The position numbers were made by a program, and so were the translations under genes. Under the pieces are notes generated by a model, which saw nothing but the letters and a program-made list of their open reading frames with translations, was not told the DNA's origin and ran no database searches. From Micromonosporaceae bacterium (GTDB taxonomy: Bacteria > Actinomycetota > Actinomycetes > Mycobacteriales > Micromonosporaceae): a stretch of 8,800 nucleotides of DNA. The stretch spans positions 1 to 8,800 of the forward strand of contig JADGGF010000160.1 in NCBI GenBank assembly GCA_019690055.1, written 5' to 3'. This document shows positions 1 to 6,219 of this stretch, piece after piece; position 1 is the first letter of the stretch, and each line of letters begins with the position of its first letter.

Positions 1-894
1 GTGGTTGTCCGGTCACTGGCAGTGATCATCGCGAGCCTGACCGTTGTCCTGGCCGGTTGCGGGACAGCAGAGGACGTCCGGACCCTGCAGGGGGTCCCCT
101 CCGAGTCCCCGGCAGTCCCCTCCGAGACCCCGGAAGTCATCGCCAAGAAGCCGGCGTACCGGCTCGTACCGCCGGCTGACCCGGCCGCCCTGACGATCCC
201 GAGTACCAGCTATTACGGATGGGCGTTGCTCGATCGGCACACCGGGACGATCACCGGCTCGCCGAACGCGGCCAGCGAGGGCAACACCGTCGAGTCAATG
301 ATCAAGCCGTGGATCGTCTCCGACTACCTGCGCCGGATGGCCGAGAACGGGCAGACCCCGCCGAGCGAGGCCCTTGACCAGCTGACCCTCGTCATCATCG
401 ACAGCAACGACCCGCTGGCTCACCTGTATTACGTGCGGGGCGGCGAGGACGACGTCGTCCAACGCCTCATCGACATCTGCGGCCTCACGGACGTCCGCAT
501 CTACTCGGGTGAGTGGTGGTCGACCTGGATGACGCCGGTCGACGCGGTCCGGTACGGCCAGTGCCTCGCCGACGGGCGAGCCGCCGGCCCCGTGTGGACG
601 CCGTGGGTACTGCAGGTCATGACCGAGGTGCGGGGCAGCGTCGACGAGCAGATCAGCGGCGAGGTGCAGGGCGGCCGTTGGGGGATCATCGACGGGCTGC
701 CGCCCGAGCTCAGCGCGGAGCTGTCCTTCAAGAACGGCTTCACCGAGTACGTGGACGGCTGGCACGTCAACTGCCTGGCCATCCACGCCGACTGGATCCT
801 GGCCGTGATGATGCGCTCGTGGGCCGGCCTGTCCGGGGCGGCCGACGGCTGCGCCCTGGTGGCCCGATCGCTGGTCCAGGAGAACAGCGGCTGA
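1..894 (+). CDS. Lipoprotein with serine beta-lactamase/PBP-like fold
   Basis: Predicted secreted, membrane-anchored serine hydrolase of the class A beta-lactamase/D,D-peptidase superfamily. The N-terminus is a lipoprotein signal peptide with lipobox LAGC at residues 17-20, so Cys20 would be lipidated and the protein would sit on the outer face of the membrane. A low-complexity Pro/Ser/Glu linker (about 31-50) leads into the domain. Candidate active-site motifs come in family order: SMIK at 99-102 (SxxK), SND at 135-137 (the SDN-like box) and KNG at 244-246 (in place of KTG). The total of 297 aa suits a single domain. The GTG start is the first base of the window; the signal peptide looks complete, but a start slightly upstream cannot be excluded. 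No partner gene is visible, and it stands apart from the DNA-handling genes to its right. True beta-lactamase, carboxypeptidase or catalytically weak binding protein cannot be told apart from sequence alone. Confidence 0.75.
   Translation: MVVRSLAVIIASLTVVLAGCGTAEDVRTLQGVPSESPAVPSETPEVIAKKPAYRLVPPADPAALTIPSTSYYGWALLDRHTGTITGSPNAASEGNTVESMIKPWIVSDYLRRMAENGQTPPSEALDQLTLVIIDSNDPLAHLYYVRGGEDDVVQRLIDICGLTDVRIYSGEWWSTWMTPVDAVRYGQCLADGRAAGPVWTPWVLQVMTEVRGSVDEQISGEVQGGRWGIIDGLPPELSAELSFKNGFTEYVDGWHVNCLAIHADWILAVMMRSWAGLSGAADGCALVARSLVQENSG
94..135 (+). repeat. 21-bp tandem duplication in the lipoprotein linker
   Basis: Two adjacent 21-base units (94-114 and 115-135) differ at only a few positions and encode VPSESPA followed by VPSETPE. 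They lie in the linker between the lipid-anchored cysteine and the catalytic domain. This in-frame duplication lengthens the linker, as is common in surface-tethered proteins. Confidence 0.7.
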
Positions 895-930
895 GCTCAG
901 CGTCCTCGGCCGCCCCTCCCCCGCCATCCT

Positions 931-1000
931 CAAGATCACATTATCGGGTGGGATCGGTGTCGCTCTAGCAGCACTAACTCCACCCGATAACGTGATCTTG
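931..1000. repeat. Long palindromic repeat, copy R1
   Basis: A near-perfect palindrome with 35-base arms centred between 965 and 966. The outer arms CAAGATCAC/GTGATCTTG (931-939 and 992-1000) pair exactly, then TTATCGGGTGG/CCACCCGATAA (941-951 and 980-990) pair exactly. The inner part, around CTAG, carries a few mismatches and G-T pairs. It shares its core with R2 and R3 but is in the opposite orientation, judged by the asymmetric AGTGCTGCTA half. It lies between the lipoprotein gene and the DUF559 gene. It could act as a strong RNA hairpin, but there is no T-tract of a classical terminator. It could equally be a mobile REP/MITE-like element or a symmetric protein-binding site. Confidence 0.85.
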
Positions 1001-1067
1001 GCGTGGTTGTCCACAGGTCTCTAACTTCCGCTACCGGGCCCAGGTCACCCTGCCAGACGATGGCGCC

Positions 1068-2048
1068 GTGCTCGACGAACTGCTGGCGACGCAGGACGGA
1101 ATCGTCGCCCGGCAGCAGGCGCTCGCCGCCGGTGTCTCGGCCGCCGGCATCCGGGCTCGGCTCGACTCGGGCGCCTGGCAGCGCCTGCTGCCTGGGGTGT
1201 ACGCCGGCTTCTCCGGCCCGGTACCGCGGCCGGCCTGGCTGTGGGCTGTCCTACTCTGGGCCGGCCCCGGTGCCGTGCTCAGCCATGAGACGGCCGCCGA
1301 GTTGCACGGCCTGCTGGACAAGTCCTGCTCGGTGGACAGGCCCGGCTCGTTCGACCAGCCCGGCTCGGAGGTTCACGTCACCATCCCGTGGTCGCGGACC
1401 CTCACGCCCTCCCGCGGTATCGTCGTGCACCGGCGCCGGAGCATGGCCGGCATCGCTGTCCCGGGCCGCCAGCCTCCACGCACCCGCGTGGAGGAGACGA
1501 TCGTGGATCTCACGCAGACCGCCACGAGCCTCGAGGAGGCGTACGCCTGGATCGCCCGCGCCGTCAACGCTCGGCTGACCACTGTGGACAGAATCTCGAT
1601 CGTGCTGCGCCGGCGGTCCCGAGTGCGCTGGCGACGCGAGCTGGCCGAGGGGCTGGGCGACGTGGCGGCCGGCTGCCGGTCAGTGCTGGAGATGGCCTAT
1701 CGGCGCGATGTCGAGGTCGCTCACGGGCTGCCCACGGCGCACCGCCAGTTCGCCATCACGCGCGGAGGCGGGAAGAACTACATCGACGTACGCTACGGCC
1801 GGTACGCGACCCGGGTCGAGCTCGACGGTCTCGCGGCGCATCCACCCCACCGGCGGTTCCGGGACATGCGCCGGGACAACGACGCGGTCGTCGCAGGCGA
1901 GGCGACGCTGCGGTACGGCACCGCCGACGTGGTGGGCGCTCCGTGCCGAGTAGCCGCGCAGGTGGTGGCGGTGCTGCGCCGCAACGGCTGGCGCGGGGCA
2001 CCTCGCCGGTGCCGGCGACCCGCGTGCCCGCTGCCCGATGCTTCATGA
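1068..2048 (+). CDS. AbiEi-type winged-helix plus DUF559 nuclease-like protein
   Basis: A 326-residue protein. The N-terminal 1-50 region resembles the AbiEi antitoxin N-terminal/winged-helix domain: the run GIVARQQALAAGVS followed by a GAW-RLLPGVYAG segment is the usual family pattern. The C-terminal part (about 204-320) resembles the DUF559/Vsr-like PD-(D/E)XK fold: E208, D240 in YIDVRY, E251 and D253 in VELDG, then a Phe-Arg-Asp-Met-Arg-Arg-Asp-Asn helix and an LRYGTADV strand. A GWRG-Pro-Arg-Arg-Cys tail is usual for these proteins, so the gene looks complete. Such proteins are common and scattered in actinomycete genomes, usually without an AbiEii-type toxin gene; none is seen here. Likely role: DNA binding and possibly cleavage; function not established. 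The GTG start is chosen by domain fit; no clear Shine-Dalgarno precedes it. Its TGA stop (2046-2048) lies inside repeat R2. Confidence 0.75.
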   Translation: MLDELLATQDGIVARQQALAAGVSAAGIRARLDSGAWQRLLPGVYAGFSGPVPRPAWLWAVLLWAGPGAVLSHETAAELHGLLDKSCSVDRPGSFDQPGSEVHVTIPWSRTLTPSRGIVVHRRRSMAGIAVPGRQPPRTRVEETIVDLTQTATSLEEAYAWIARAVNARLTTVDRISIVLRRRSRVRWRRELAEGLGDVAAGCRSVLEMAYRRDVEVAHGLPTAHRQFAITRGGGKNYIDVRYGRYATRVELDGLAAHPPHRRFRDMRRDNDAVVAGEATLRYGTADVVGAPCRVAAQVVAVLRRNGWRGAPRRCRRPACPLPDAS

Positions 2049-2097
2049 TCGGGTGGGATCAGTGCTGCTATAGCAACACCAATTCCACCCGATCATG
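2044..2097. repeat. Long palindromic repeat, copy R2
   Basis: A palindrome with 27-base arms centred between 2070 and 2071. The outer arms CATGATCGGGTGG/CCACCCGATCATG (2044-2056 and 2085-2097) pair exactly. The core GTGCTGCTATAGCAACAC is an imperfect palindrome around CTATAG. Bases 2051-2098 match 5791-5838 (R3) at 46 of 48 positions in the same orientation. It supplies the stop codon of the upstream DUF559 gene and precedes the helicase leader. It may form a hairpin that limits read-through, or be a remnant of a small mobile palindrome. Confidence 0.9.
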
Positions 2098-2261
2098 GGA
2101 CCCGCTCTTGCTTGGTCACCACCGTACTGGTAGCAAGCAGGAAGCGTTGGACGGATAGGGGGACGATCGGTGAGCCGTGGTGCAGCGCCAGTCGGAACGG
2201 CCACGTCACACACGGCTCGCCCGCGGATCGGACCGAACGAAGTCGTCGCCGAGGCGAACGC
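2098..2261 (+). promoter_or_regulatory. Leader of the helicase gene
   Basis: This stretch between R2 and the helicase start should hold its promoter, but I see no convincing -35/-10 pair. A short inverted repeat, CTTGCT (2107-2112) and AGCAAG (2132-2137), could be an operator or a chance match. GAGG at 2251-2254 is seven bases before the ATG and is the likely ribosome binding site. The reading frame stays open upstream to 2112, but that extension is Arg-rich and has no resemblance to the helicase family. Confidence 0.35.
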
Positions 2262-4370
2262 ATGACGATACCGGACAAACGCGCCGAGATTGCGCGTGAA
2301 CAGGAGTACTTCGACAACGCCGCCAAGCACCGCCGACGCCACCACGCTAATTTGACGGCCGCGCCGGCGGCGGCCGTCCACCACTGGGCCGCCGCGCTGA
2401 TCAAGAAGTACGTCCGCCGTCAGCTGAATGCTGAGAGTGAGGCCGAGGCCGTCGCCTTCGGTCGCATCGATGATGACCAAGAGAAGCTGTACATCGGTCG
2501 AAGCCTGATTCACGACGACCAGGGGGAGATCCTGGTCGTCAGTTGGAAGGCGCCGGCGGCGGACCGCTACTACACGGCGAGTGCGGCCGATCCGCAGGGC
2601 CTGCTGCTACGACGCAGCTTCGAGTGCGAGGAAAACACGATCCTCGACTTCACCGACGTCCGCTTCGCCGACGAGACGGTGGACGAGTTCCTGCTCCGTG
2701 AACTGGCGCGCGCCCGGACCGGGACCCTGCGGGACATCGTGGCCACGATTCGAGCGGCGCAGTTCGAGGTGATCCGGCAGAGCCCCGACCAGGTCCTGGT
2801 CCTGGAAGGTGGTCCCGGCACGGGCAAGACCGTCATCGCATTGCACCGGGTCTCCTGGCTTCTGCATCGCCGCCCGGAGATGGCGACCGGAGGCGTCCTG
2901 GTCGTCGGGCCCAATCCCACGTTCCTGCGCTACATCAGCGAAGTTCTACCCGGCCTCGGCGACGATGGCGTGGAGTTGCGGAGTCTGCGTGAACTGGGCC
3001 CGTCTGTGAGCATCGGCCGTACCGAGGCCGAGGAGGTCGCCCGGCTCAAGGGTGACGCGCGCATGGCTGGCCTGCTGGCCCGGGCGCTCGAGGCCCGTAT
3101 CGGCGAGCCCGAACCCGTGGAACGGCTTCTCACGGATCGCGGGTTTCTTGCGGTGCCCGGGACCGACATCGCCGCGGCCCTCGCCGAGGCGCGTGCGCTG
3201 AGGCTTCCATACGCCGAACGGCGGACGGCCTTCCGGGATCGCTTGGTCAGCCTGGTCGCCCGGCGGGCGGGCAACCAGACGGTGCGACCGGCTGCCCTGG
3301 CCAATCTCCTCGATCGGCTGTGGCCGCAGCAGACCAGCACTGCTTTCCTGCACGCACTCCTCGGGTCCCGGCGACGGCTCGCTGCGGCGGCCTCCCCCGA
3401 TCTGACCGAAGCCGAGGCCAACCTCCTGTTCCGGCGGGGCGCGGACCGACTCTCCGAAGAGGTGTGGTCCGAGGCCGACGTGGCCCTGCTTGACGAGTTG
3501 GAGGACCTGATTGTTGGTACGCAGGCGCGCTACAGCCACGTGGTCGTGGACGAAGTACAGGATCTGTCGCCCATGCAGTTGCGCAGCGTGGCGCGGCGCT
3601 CAGCCAAAGGCAGCATGACGGTCGTCGGCGACATCGCCCAATCGACGGGTTTGTGGGCGCGCGACAGTTGGGACGCGGTCACGGCCCATCTACCGGGACC
3701 AGCGAATGTGCAGATGCTTGCCTACAGCTACCGCGTGCCTCGCCAGGTGTACGACTTCGCAGCGCGCCTGCTCCCCGTGGCGGCGCCCACGGTCGCCCCG
3801 CCCTCCGTCGTTCGTGACGGCCCAGCCGAGCCCCGCGTGCATCGCGTCCCCATGGCCGAGCGTGCCCGCCGGACGGTGTCGGTGGCGCTGGAGCACGCCG
3901 CCGCCAACCGCTTAGTGGGAATCGTCTGCCCCGAACAGTGCCGGCGTGAGGTCGAGGCGGAGTTGCAGGACCAGGGCCAGACGTGGACCAGCGGTGAACG
4001 GCACGAGCCAGGGAGCCGCCTTTACCTGGTGAGCCCGGTGGAGGCGAAGGGTCTCGAGTTCGACGCCGTGGTCGTGGTCGAGCCTGAACGGATTGTGGCG
4101 GAGCACGTTCGCGGGCATCGCATGCTCTACGTCGCCCTGACGCGAACGACCGCCTACCTCGACGTCGTGTGCGTCGGTGACCCGCTGCCGCTGTCGCAAC
4201 CGGCCCCGGTCGAGACCGCCCAGCCGGTCCCGGCCGAAAACTTCGGTGCGCGGGAGCGTGACCGGCTCGCCGAGCTCATCGCCAGTCAGGTCCGCAACTC
4301 CGCCCCGCGGGAGGCCTGGTCCGCAGTGCTGGAGGAGGCGCGGCGGCGCCTCATGGGGCCAGCGTCATAG
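2262..4370 (+). CDS. HelD-like superfamily 1 (UvrD/Rep-type) helicase
   Basis: A 702-residue ATP-dependent DNA helicase/translocase that most resembles HelD, the RNA polymerase-recycling factor. The N-terminal 1-55 region is charged and helical, with the EQEYFDNAAKHR pattern typical of the HelD coiled coil. Residues around 70-130 carry the family's YIGRSLIHDDQGEILVVSWK block and an AADP-Gly segment. Helicase motifs: Walker A GGPGTGKT at 183-190, motif II DEVQ at 430-433, a VVGDIAQST segment shortly after, motif V EAKGLEFD at 594-601 and motif VI MLYVALTRT at 621-629. Length is close to usual HelD (about 700-780 aa). The ATG start fits the coiled coil and the GAGG site. A TTA codon encodes Leu551 (3912-3914). 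It ends tail to tail with the SAP-like gene, sharing six bases. It could be the cell's ordinary HelD or a specialised paralogue tied to the adjacent ParA/SAP operon; the context favours the latter, weakly. Confidence 0.85.
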   Translation: MTIPDKRAEIAREQEYFDNAAKHRRRHHANLTAAPAAAVHHWAAALIKKYVRRQLNAESEAEAVAFGRIDDDQEKLYIGRSLIHDDQGEILVVSWKAPAADRYYTASAADPQGLLLRRSFECEENTILDFTDVRFADETVDEFLLRELARARTGTLRDIVATIRAAQFEVIRQSPDQVLVLEGGPGTGKTVIALHRVSWLLHRRPEMATGGVLVVGPNPTFLRYISEVLPGLGDDGVELRSLRELGPSVSIGRTEAEEVARLKGDARMAGLLARALEARIGEPEPVERLLTDRGFLAVPGTDIAAALAEARALRLPYAERRTAFRDRLVSLVARRAGNQTVRPAALANLLDRLWPQQTSTAFLHALLGSRRRLAAAASPDLTEAEANLLFRRGADRLSEEVWSEADVALLDELEDLIVGTQARYSHVVVDEVQDLSPMQLRSVARRSAKGSMTVVGDIAQSTGLWARDSWDAVTAHLPGPANVQMLAYSYRVPRQVYDFAARLLPVAAPTVAPPSVVRDGPAEPRVHRVPMAERARRTVSVALEHAAANRLVGIVCPEQCRREVEAELQDQGQTWTSGERHEPGSRLYLVSPVEAKGLEFDAVVVVEPERIVAEHVRGHRMLYVALTRTTAYLDVVCVGDPLPLSQPAPVETAQPVPAENFGARERDRLAELIASQVRNSAPREAWSAVLEEARRRLMGPAS

Positions 4371-4769
4371 GGTGGGCGGCCGGCTGATGGCCTCGGCTTG
4401 GAGGCGCTTGCCGACTGTCCACTTGACGATTTCCTGGATGACGTCGTCCTTCTTCGCCTTGGACCCCACCGGTATGTTGAGTGCGCTGGCGAGAGCTTTC
4501 AGCTGCGCCACGGTTAATTTCAAGTCGTTTACATAACGTACGGCTGCCGCACGGTCGTCGATCTTCGCGAGGTCGGCCTCGATCTGCTGCGGATCAGCCG
4601 GAAGCGCCACAGGCTCCTTCGCCTTCCGGGGTTGGCGCCCGCCCTTCGGCACGATCTCGAGCGTCGCCGTTCCCTCGTACAGGTCCGTCACGACCTCAGG
4701 CGGCAGCTTGCGGAGAAGCTCACCGAGGCGGACGAGGATGACCTGGGTCATCTCCAAGGCGTCGGGCAC
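4365..4769 (-). CDS. Small SAP/Rho-N-like DNA-binding protein
   Basis: A 134-residue acidic-to-basic helical protein. Residues about 85-122 (LTVAQLKALASALNIPVGSK, then a KKDDVIQEIV helix) match the helix-extended-helix pattern of SAP and Rho-N-like nucleic-acid-binding domains. The first 30 residues form a Leu-rich helical segment, perhaps for oligomerisation, followed by a basic linker (43-52). The GTG start is six bases after AGGAG, which itself overlaps the TAG stop of the ParA gene, so the two are almost certainly co-translated. I infer that it is the DNA-contacting partner of that ATPase. Leu85 is a TTA codon (4515-4517), rare in such GC-rich genomes, and the surrounding 4505-4545 stretch is locally AT-richer than its neighbours. 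The Met at codon 6 is an alternative start but has a worse ribosome binding site. No named family is certain beyond the SAP-like fold. Confidence 0.7.
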   Translation of the reverse strand: MPDALEMTQVILVRLGELLRKLPPEVVTDLYEGTATLEIVPKGGRQPRKAKEPVALPADPQQIEADLAKIDDRAAAVRYVNDLKLTVAQLKALASALNIPVGSKAKKDDVIQEIVKWTVGKRLQAEAISRPPTL

Positions 4770-4775
4770 GGCCGT

Positions 4776-4780
4776 CTCCT
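4776..4780 (-). promoter_or_regulatory. Ribosome binding site of the SAP-like gene
   Basis: AGGAG on the minus strand, six bases before the GTG at 4769 and overlapping the TAG stop (4781-4779) of the ParA gene. It fixes the start and indicates coupled translation. Confidence 0.7.
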
Positions 4781-5687
4781 AGTTCCGGACCTTGGCGTAG
4801 AGCTCGCTGGCGATCTGCTGAAGTTCGAACTGTGCGATCTCGTTACCGCCATCCCGCAGCACGGCCGGGATTCCGTCCTCGCTGGAGGGACCGAAGAGCG
4901 TCTTGCTGTCCCGCAGCGTCTGGTCAAACCGCGGCACCTCGATCCGTGTGGGTCGCTCGAGGTAGCCCCGTTGAGCGATGATCGGCTCGGCCCCACCGTA
5001 CTGGATCATGGTGAACACGATGCCCAGCATAATCGGGTTGATCTGCTCGGCCGGGGACGACACGGCCTTGTTGTATTCGGTGATCAGCATCGACAGTCGC
5101 CGACGCAAGTAGTCGAAGCCCAGCGTGGAGAGGTAGTCCGGCTTCGCCGGGACGACCAGGTAGTCGCTCGCCACCACCGCTGTCCGCGTGGTCATGGTGA
5201 AGTTGGGCGGGCAGTCAATCATGATCAGGTCGTACGCGTCGAACGCCGGGGCGTCCAGGGCGTCGCGCAATGACCGGTGCAGCCGCAGGAAGTTCGGGCT
5301 GACGTGCGAGAAGGTAGCGCCGCCCAACCGATGGGCGAACTCGAGGTCGACATCGACAAGATCCAGATGCGACGCAATGAGATCCAGACGCCCACCGTTG
5401 GCTTGGACGATCCGGTTGACGGCGGGCGGGGTGACCACGTACTGGTGCAACGGGTCGGCCGTTGGCTGGTTGAGCAGGCTGCCGAACCACTGCTGGATCG
5501 TCCGCTCGTACGCCAGGGACTTCTCCCAGACCTCGGGTTCGTAGAAGGAGAACGTGAGGCTCGCCTGAGGATCGAGGTCGATGAGCAGGATCGACTTTCC
5601 CCGCGAGGCCAGCTCGGCGCCGATGTTCGCCGTCAGGGTCGTCTTGCCGACGCCGCCCTTGTAGTTGAGCACCGAAACAACCGTCAC
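4779..5687 (-). CDS. ParA/Soj-family deviant Walker ATPase
   Basis: A 302-residue ATPase of the ParA/MinD family, which forms ATP-dependent dimers that bind DNA nonspecifically and position cargo. Deviant Walker A KGGVGKTT is at residues 10-17 with signature Lys10; the LLIDLDPQAS strand with Asp37/Asp39 is at 34-43; Walker B LIMIDCPPNF is at 154-163. There is no N-terminal helix-turn-helix, so this is the short Soj-like type. A segment rich in aromatic and charged residues at 46-70 follows the Asp-Pro-Gln strand. The GTG at 5687 is chosen because AGGGAG sits six bases upstream and the protein then begins right at the first beta strand; the frame is open upstream to 5789 without family similarity. 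The downstream gene encodes a SAP-like protein where a ParB would be expected, and no ParB is in the window. This is not the usual chromosomal parAB locus. Plasmid-type partition, a positioning system, or a repurposed defence ATPase are the alternatives. Confidence 0.9.
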   Translation of the reverse strand: MTVVSVLNYKGGVGKTTLTANIGAELASRGKSILLIDLDPQASLTFSFYEPEVWEKSLAYERTIQQWFGSLLNQPTADPLHQYVVTPPAVNRIVQANGGRLDLIASHLDLVDVDLEFAHRLGGATFSHVSPNFLRLHRSLRDALDAPAFDAYDLIMIDCPPNFTMTTRTAVVASDYLVVPAKPDYLSTLGFDYLRRRLSMLITEYNKAVSSPAEQINPIMLGIVFTMIQYGGAEPIIAQRGYLERPTRIEVPRFDQTLRDSKTLFGPSSEDGIPAVLRDGGNEIAQFELQQIASELYAKVRN

Positions 5688-5693
5688 ACGGTT

Positions 5694-5699
5694 CTCCCT
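5694..5699 (-). promoter_or_regulatory. Ribosome binding site of the ParA-like gene
   Basis: AGGGAG on the minus strand, six bases before the GTG at 5687. It decides the start against the longer open frame that reaches 5789. Confidence 0.7.
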
Positions 5700-5787
5700 C
5701 GAACCTCGACAGGCCACCGCTTGCGCTCGAAGCATGGTAGCCCCGTGCGCGCGAACAACAGCTGGCCGTTGGAGCGGTTCGGCGAAC

Positions 5788-5833
5788 AACGGGTGGGATC
5801 AGTGCTGCTATAGCAACACCGATCCCACCCGAT
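5788..5833. repeat. Long palindromic repeat, copy R3
   Basis: A palindrome centred between 5810 and 5811. Arms GGGTGGGATC/GATCCCACCC (5791-5800 and 5821-5830) pair exactly around a GTGCTGCTATAGCAACAC core identical to that of R2. The right end continues as GATCATG, as in R2, but the left end is degraded (AAC in place of GATC). It lies between the stop of the 128-residue protein gene, which falls in its right end, and the leader of the ParA operon. That position would suit a terminator insulating the two minus-strand operons, though no T-tract is seen. Confidence 0.9.
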
Positions 5834-6219
5834 CATGGCGCGCGGAATTCCTCCTCCAGTCGTACGACCGCTTGCTCCCAGGCGGCCACCAGGGCCAGCG
5901 CCGGGCGCCCTTCCGGGTCCCGTCCGTGCAGCACGTCGCAGATCGCGTGGTAGGCCGCCAGCGCCGGGCGCACAACCGCCAGGCGCCGCCGCCGTTGAGC
6001 GTCGTCGAGGCCCGGTTCACCCACGCTGAGCATGAGCCGCTGCGGGATCCGGGTGGTGCCGGGCGAGGTGACCACAGTGGACGGAACGCGGGCGGCCACG
6101 GCCTCGATGCGGTACCGGAGGAGCAGCGTCCTCAGCGCGGTCTTGTCGTGCTCGGACCCCGGCCAGGCGGCGTAGGCCGCCGCGAACTCGTCGGCCGGTA
6201 CCCGTCGGCGCCCGCTCAC
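5833..6219 (-). CDS. 128-residue protein of unknown function, coupled to the ABC ATPase
   Basis: I do not recognise a named family. The gene starts with a GTG that overlaps the TGA of the ABC ATPase gene (sequence GTGA, four-base overlap), with GGAG five bases upstream, so translation is probably coupled and the product likely acts with the ATPase. The 128-residue protein looks alpha-helical: an Ala-rich helix at 8-20, a charged helix around 25-44 (DKTALRTLLLRYRIEAVAAR), a Pro/Thr-rich turn at 46-62, then helices at 71-100 and 104-124. It has no signal peptide or membrane segment and no obvious catalytic motif. The open frame extends upstream to 6393 but that part is out-of-frame ATPase coding sequence. 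The TGA stop (5833-5835) lies in the end of repeat R3. It might be a regulatory or specificity subunit of a two-component ABC system; this is inferred from the arrangement only. Confidence 0.75.
   Translation of the reverse strand: MSGRRRVPADEFAAAYAAWPGSEHDKTALRTLLLRYRIEAVAARVPSTVVTSPGTTRIPQRLMLSVGEPGLDDAQRRRRLAVVRPALAAYHAICDVLHGRDPEGRPALALVAAWEQAVVRLEEEFRAP

Noticed and set aside
931..1000. Classical intrinsic terminator for the lipoprotein gene
   Set aside because: The hairpin is long enough, but there is no T-tract after either arm and the same element occurs in other contexts; listed as a repeat with termination only as a possibility.
2112..2261. A 50-codon N-terminal extension of the helicase
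   Set aside because: The extension is Arg-rich without family similarity; the ATG at 2262 has a ribosome binding site and starts right before the HelD-like coiled coil.
5688..5789. A 34-codon upstream extension of the ParA-like protein
   Set aside because: ParA proteins of this type begin at the first beta strand, and the AGGGAG site places the start at 5687.
931..5833. CRISPR array
   Set aside because: Only three widely separated repeat copies in mixed orientation, each itself palindromic, with genes rather than short spacers between them and no cas genes.
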